This document shows, in pieces, positions 63,874 through 64,000 of a stretch of DNA of 64,000 nucleotides. A program made the position numbers and the translations under genes. The notes under the pieces are model-generated. The model worked only from the letters and a program-made list of their open reading frames with translations, searched no databases and was not told the origin of the DNA. This stretch comes from Nocardioides sp. zg-1230 (GTDB lineage: Bacteria; Actinomycetota; Actinomycetes; Propionibacteriales; Nocardioidaceae): contig NZ_JABJQZ010000001.1 of NCBI RefSeq assembly GCF_013155335.1, positions 1,178,001 to 1,242,000 of the forward strand. Direction: 5' to 3'. Numbering within the stretch: the stretch's first letter is position 1; every line of letters starts with the position of its first letter.

Positions 63874-63986
63874 CTGCATCTCCCCCCGGTGAGGTCGTGC
63901 GTGTCGTGAGGTCGTGAGGAGAAGTTGACGACTCCGGCACCGGATCGGCAGGCCCGGTGTCACAACGGGGGCGGAGTCTCCTCGGC

Positions 63987-64000
63987 ATGAGCACCCCCGT
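63987..64000 (+). CDS. Possible gene start cut by the window end
   Basis: ATG at 63987 (MSTP...) has GGAGTCTCCTCGGC directly before it, with GGAG 10 nt upstream. Only four codons are visible, so no product can be proposed. Confidence 0.25.

Overview
The window is chromosomal DNA of a very GC-rich actinobacterium. Almost every gene ends codons in G or C, GTG and TTG starts are common, and tRNA genes lack an encoded CCA. WhiB, mycosin/EccB, MarP and paired ArsA-type ATPases point to Actinomycetia. The overall gene style fits Nocardioidaceae (Nocardioides-like), but that placement is an inference.

Layout. 1-4.8 kb: the edge of a type VII secretion locus (3' part of eccB, then mycP), followed by surface-sugar genes (manC, a divergent wecB) and a small membrane protein. 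4.8-11.5 kb: a housekeeping block with tRNA-Ser, SRP RNA, dnaX, ybaB, recR, a DUF5063 gene, and ask/asd for aspartate-family amino acids. 11.6-16.2 kb: a small membrane protein, a lipoprotein plus MFS pair resembling mycobacterial LprG-P55, tRNA-Pro, and two tandem RibD/DHFR-like genes, one frameshifted.

16.3-22.8 kb and 46.9-60.1 kb together hold, in order, counterparts of the M. tuberculosis Rv3683-Rv3667 neighbourhood as I remember it: metallophosphoesterase, ponA2, whiB4, two ArsA ATPases, a DUF4177 mini-protein, RidA, MBL hydrolase, crp, nth, TlpA thioredoxin, CoA NUDIX, marP, holin-like protein and acs. About 24 kb of other DNA (roughly 22.9-46.8 kb) sits between the ArsA pair and the DUF4177/RidA pair. 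It carries a 2319-residue secreted ThuA/sugar-dehydrogenase protein, a CoA-transferase, CYTH-CHAD, VOC, a broken SMI1-like gene, a collagen-like secreted protein, an MFS exporter, an LLM oxidoreductase, two two-component systems and a MacB-like ABC exporter. This part is rich in small repeats: a 21-bp direct repeat, two related hairpin elements and a 9-bp tandem array.

60-64 kb: acs is followed by the DUF485-actP acetate uptake operon, a MEDS/ATPase regulator and a cold-shock gene.

Regulation. Many genes have a TANNNT box 6-8 nt before the start codon, the mark of leaderless transcripts. Four CRP-like sites (GTG[A/G]-N6-TCAC) lie before the ThuA dehydrogenase, the CoA-transferase, crp itself and the actP operon. 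With crp in the same window, they suggest a local cAMP-type carbon regulon. Hairpin terminators without U-tracts separate most transcription units.
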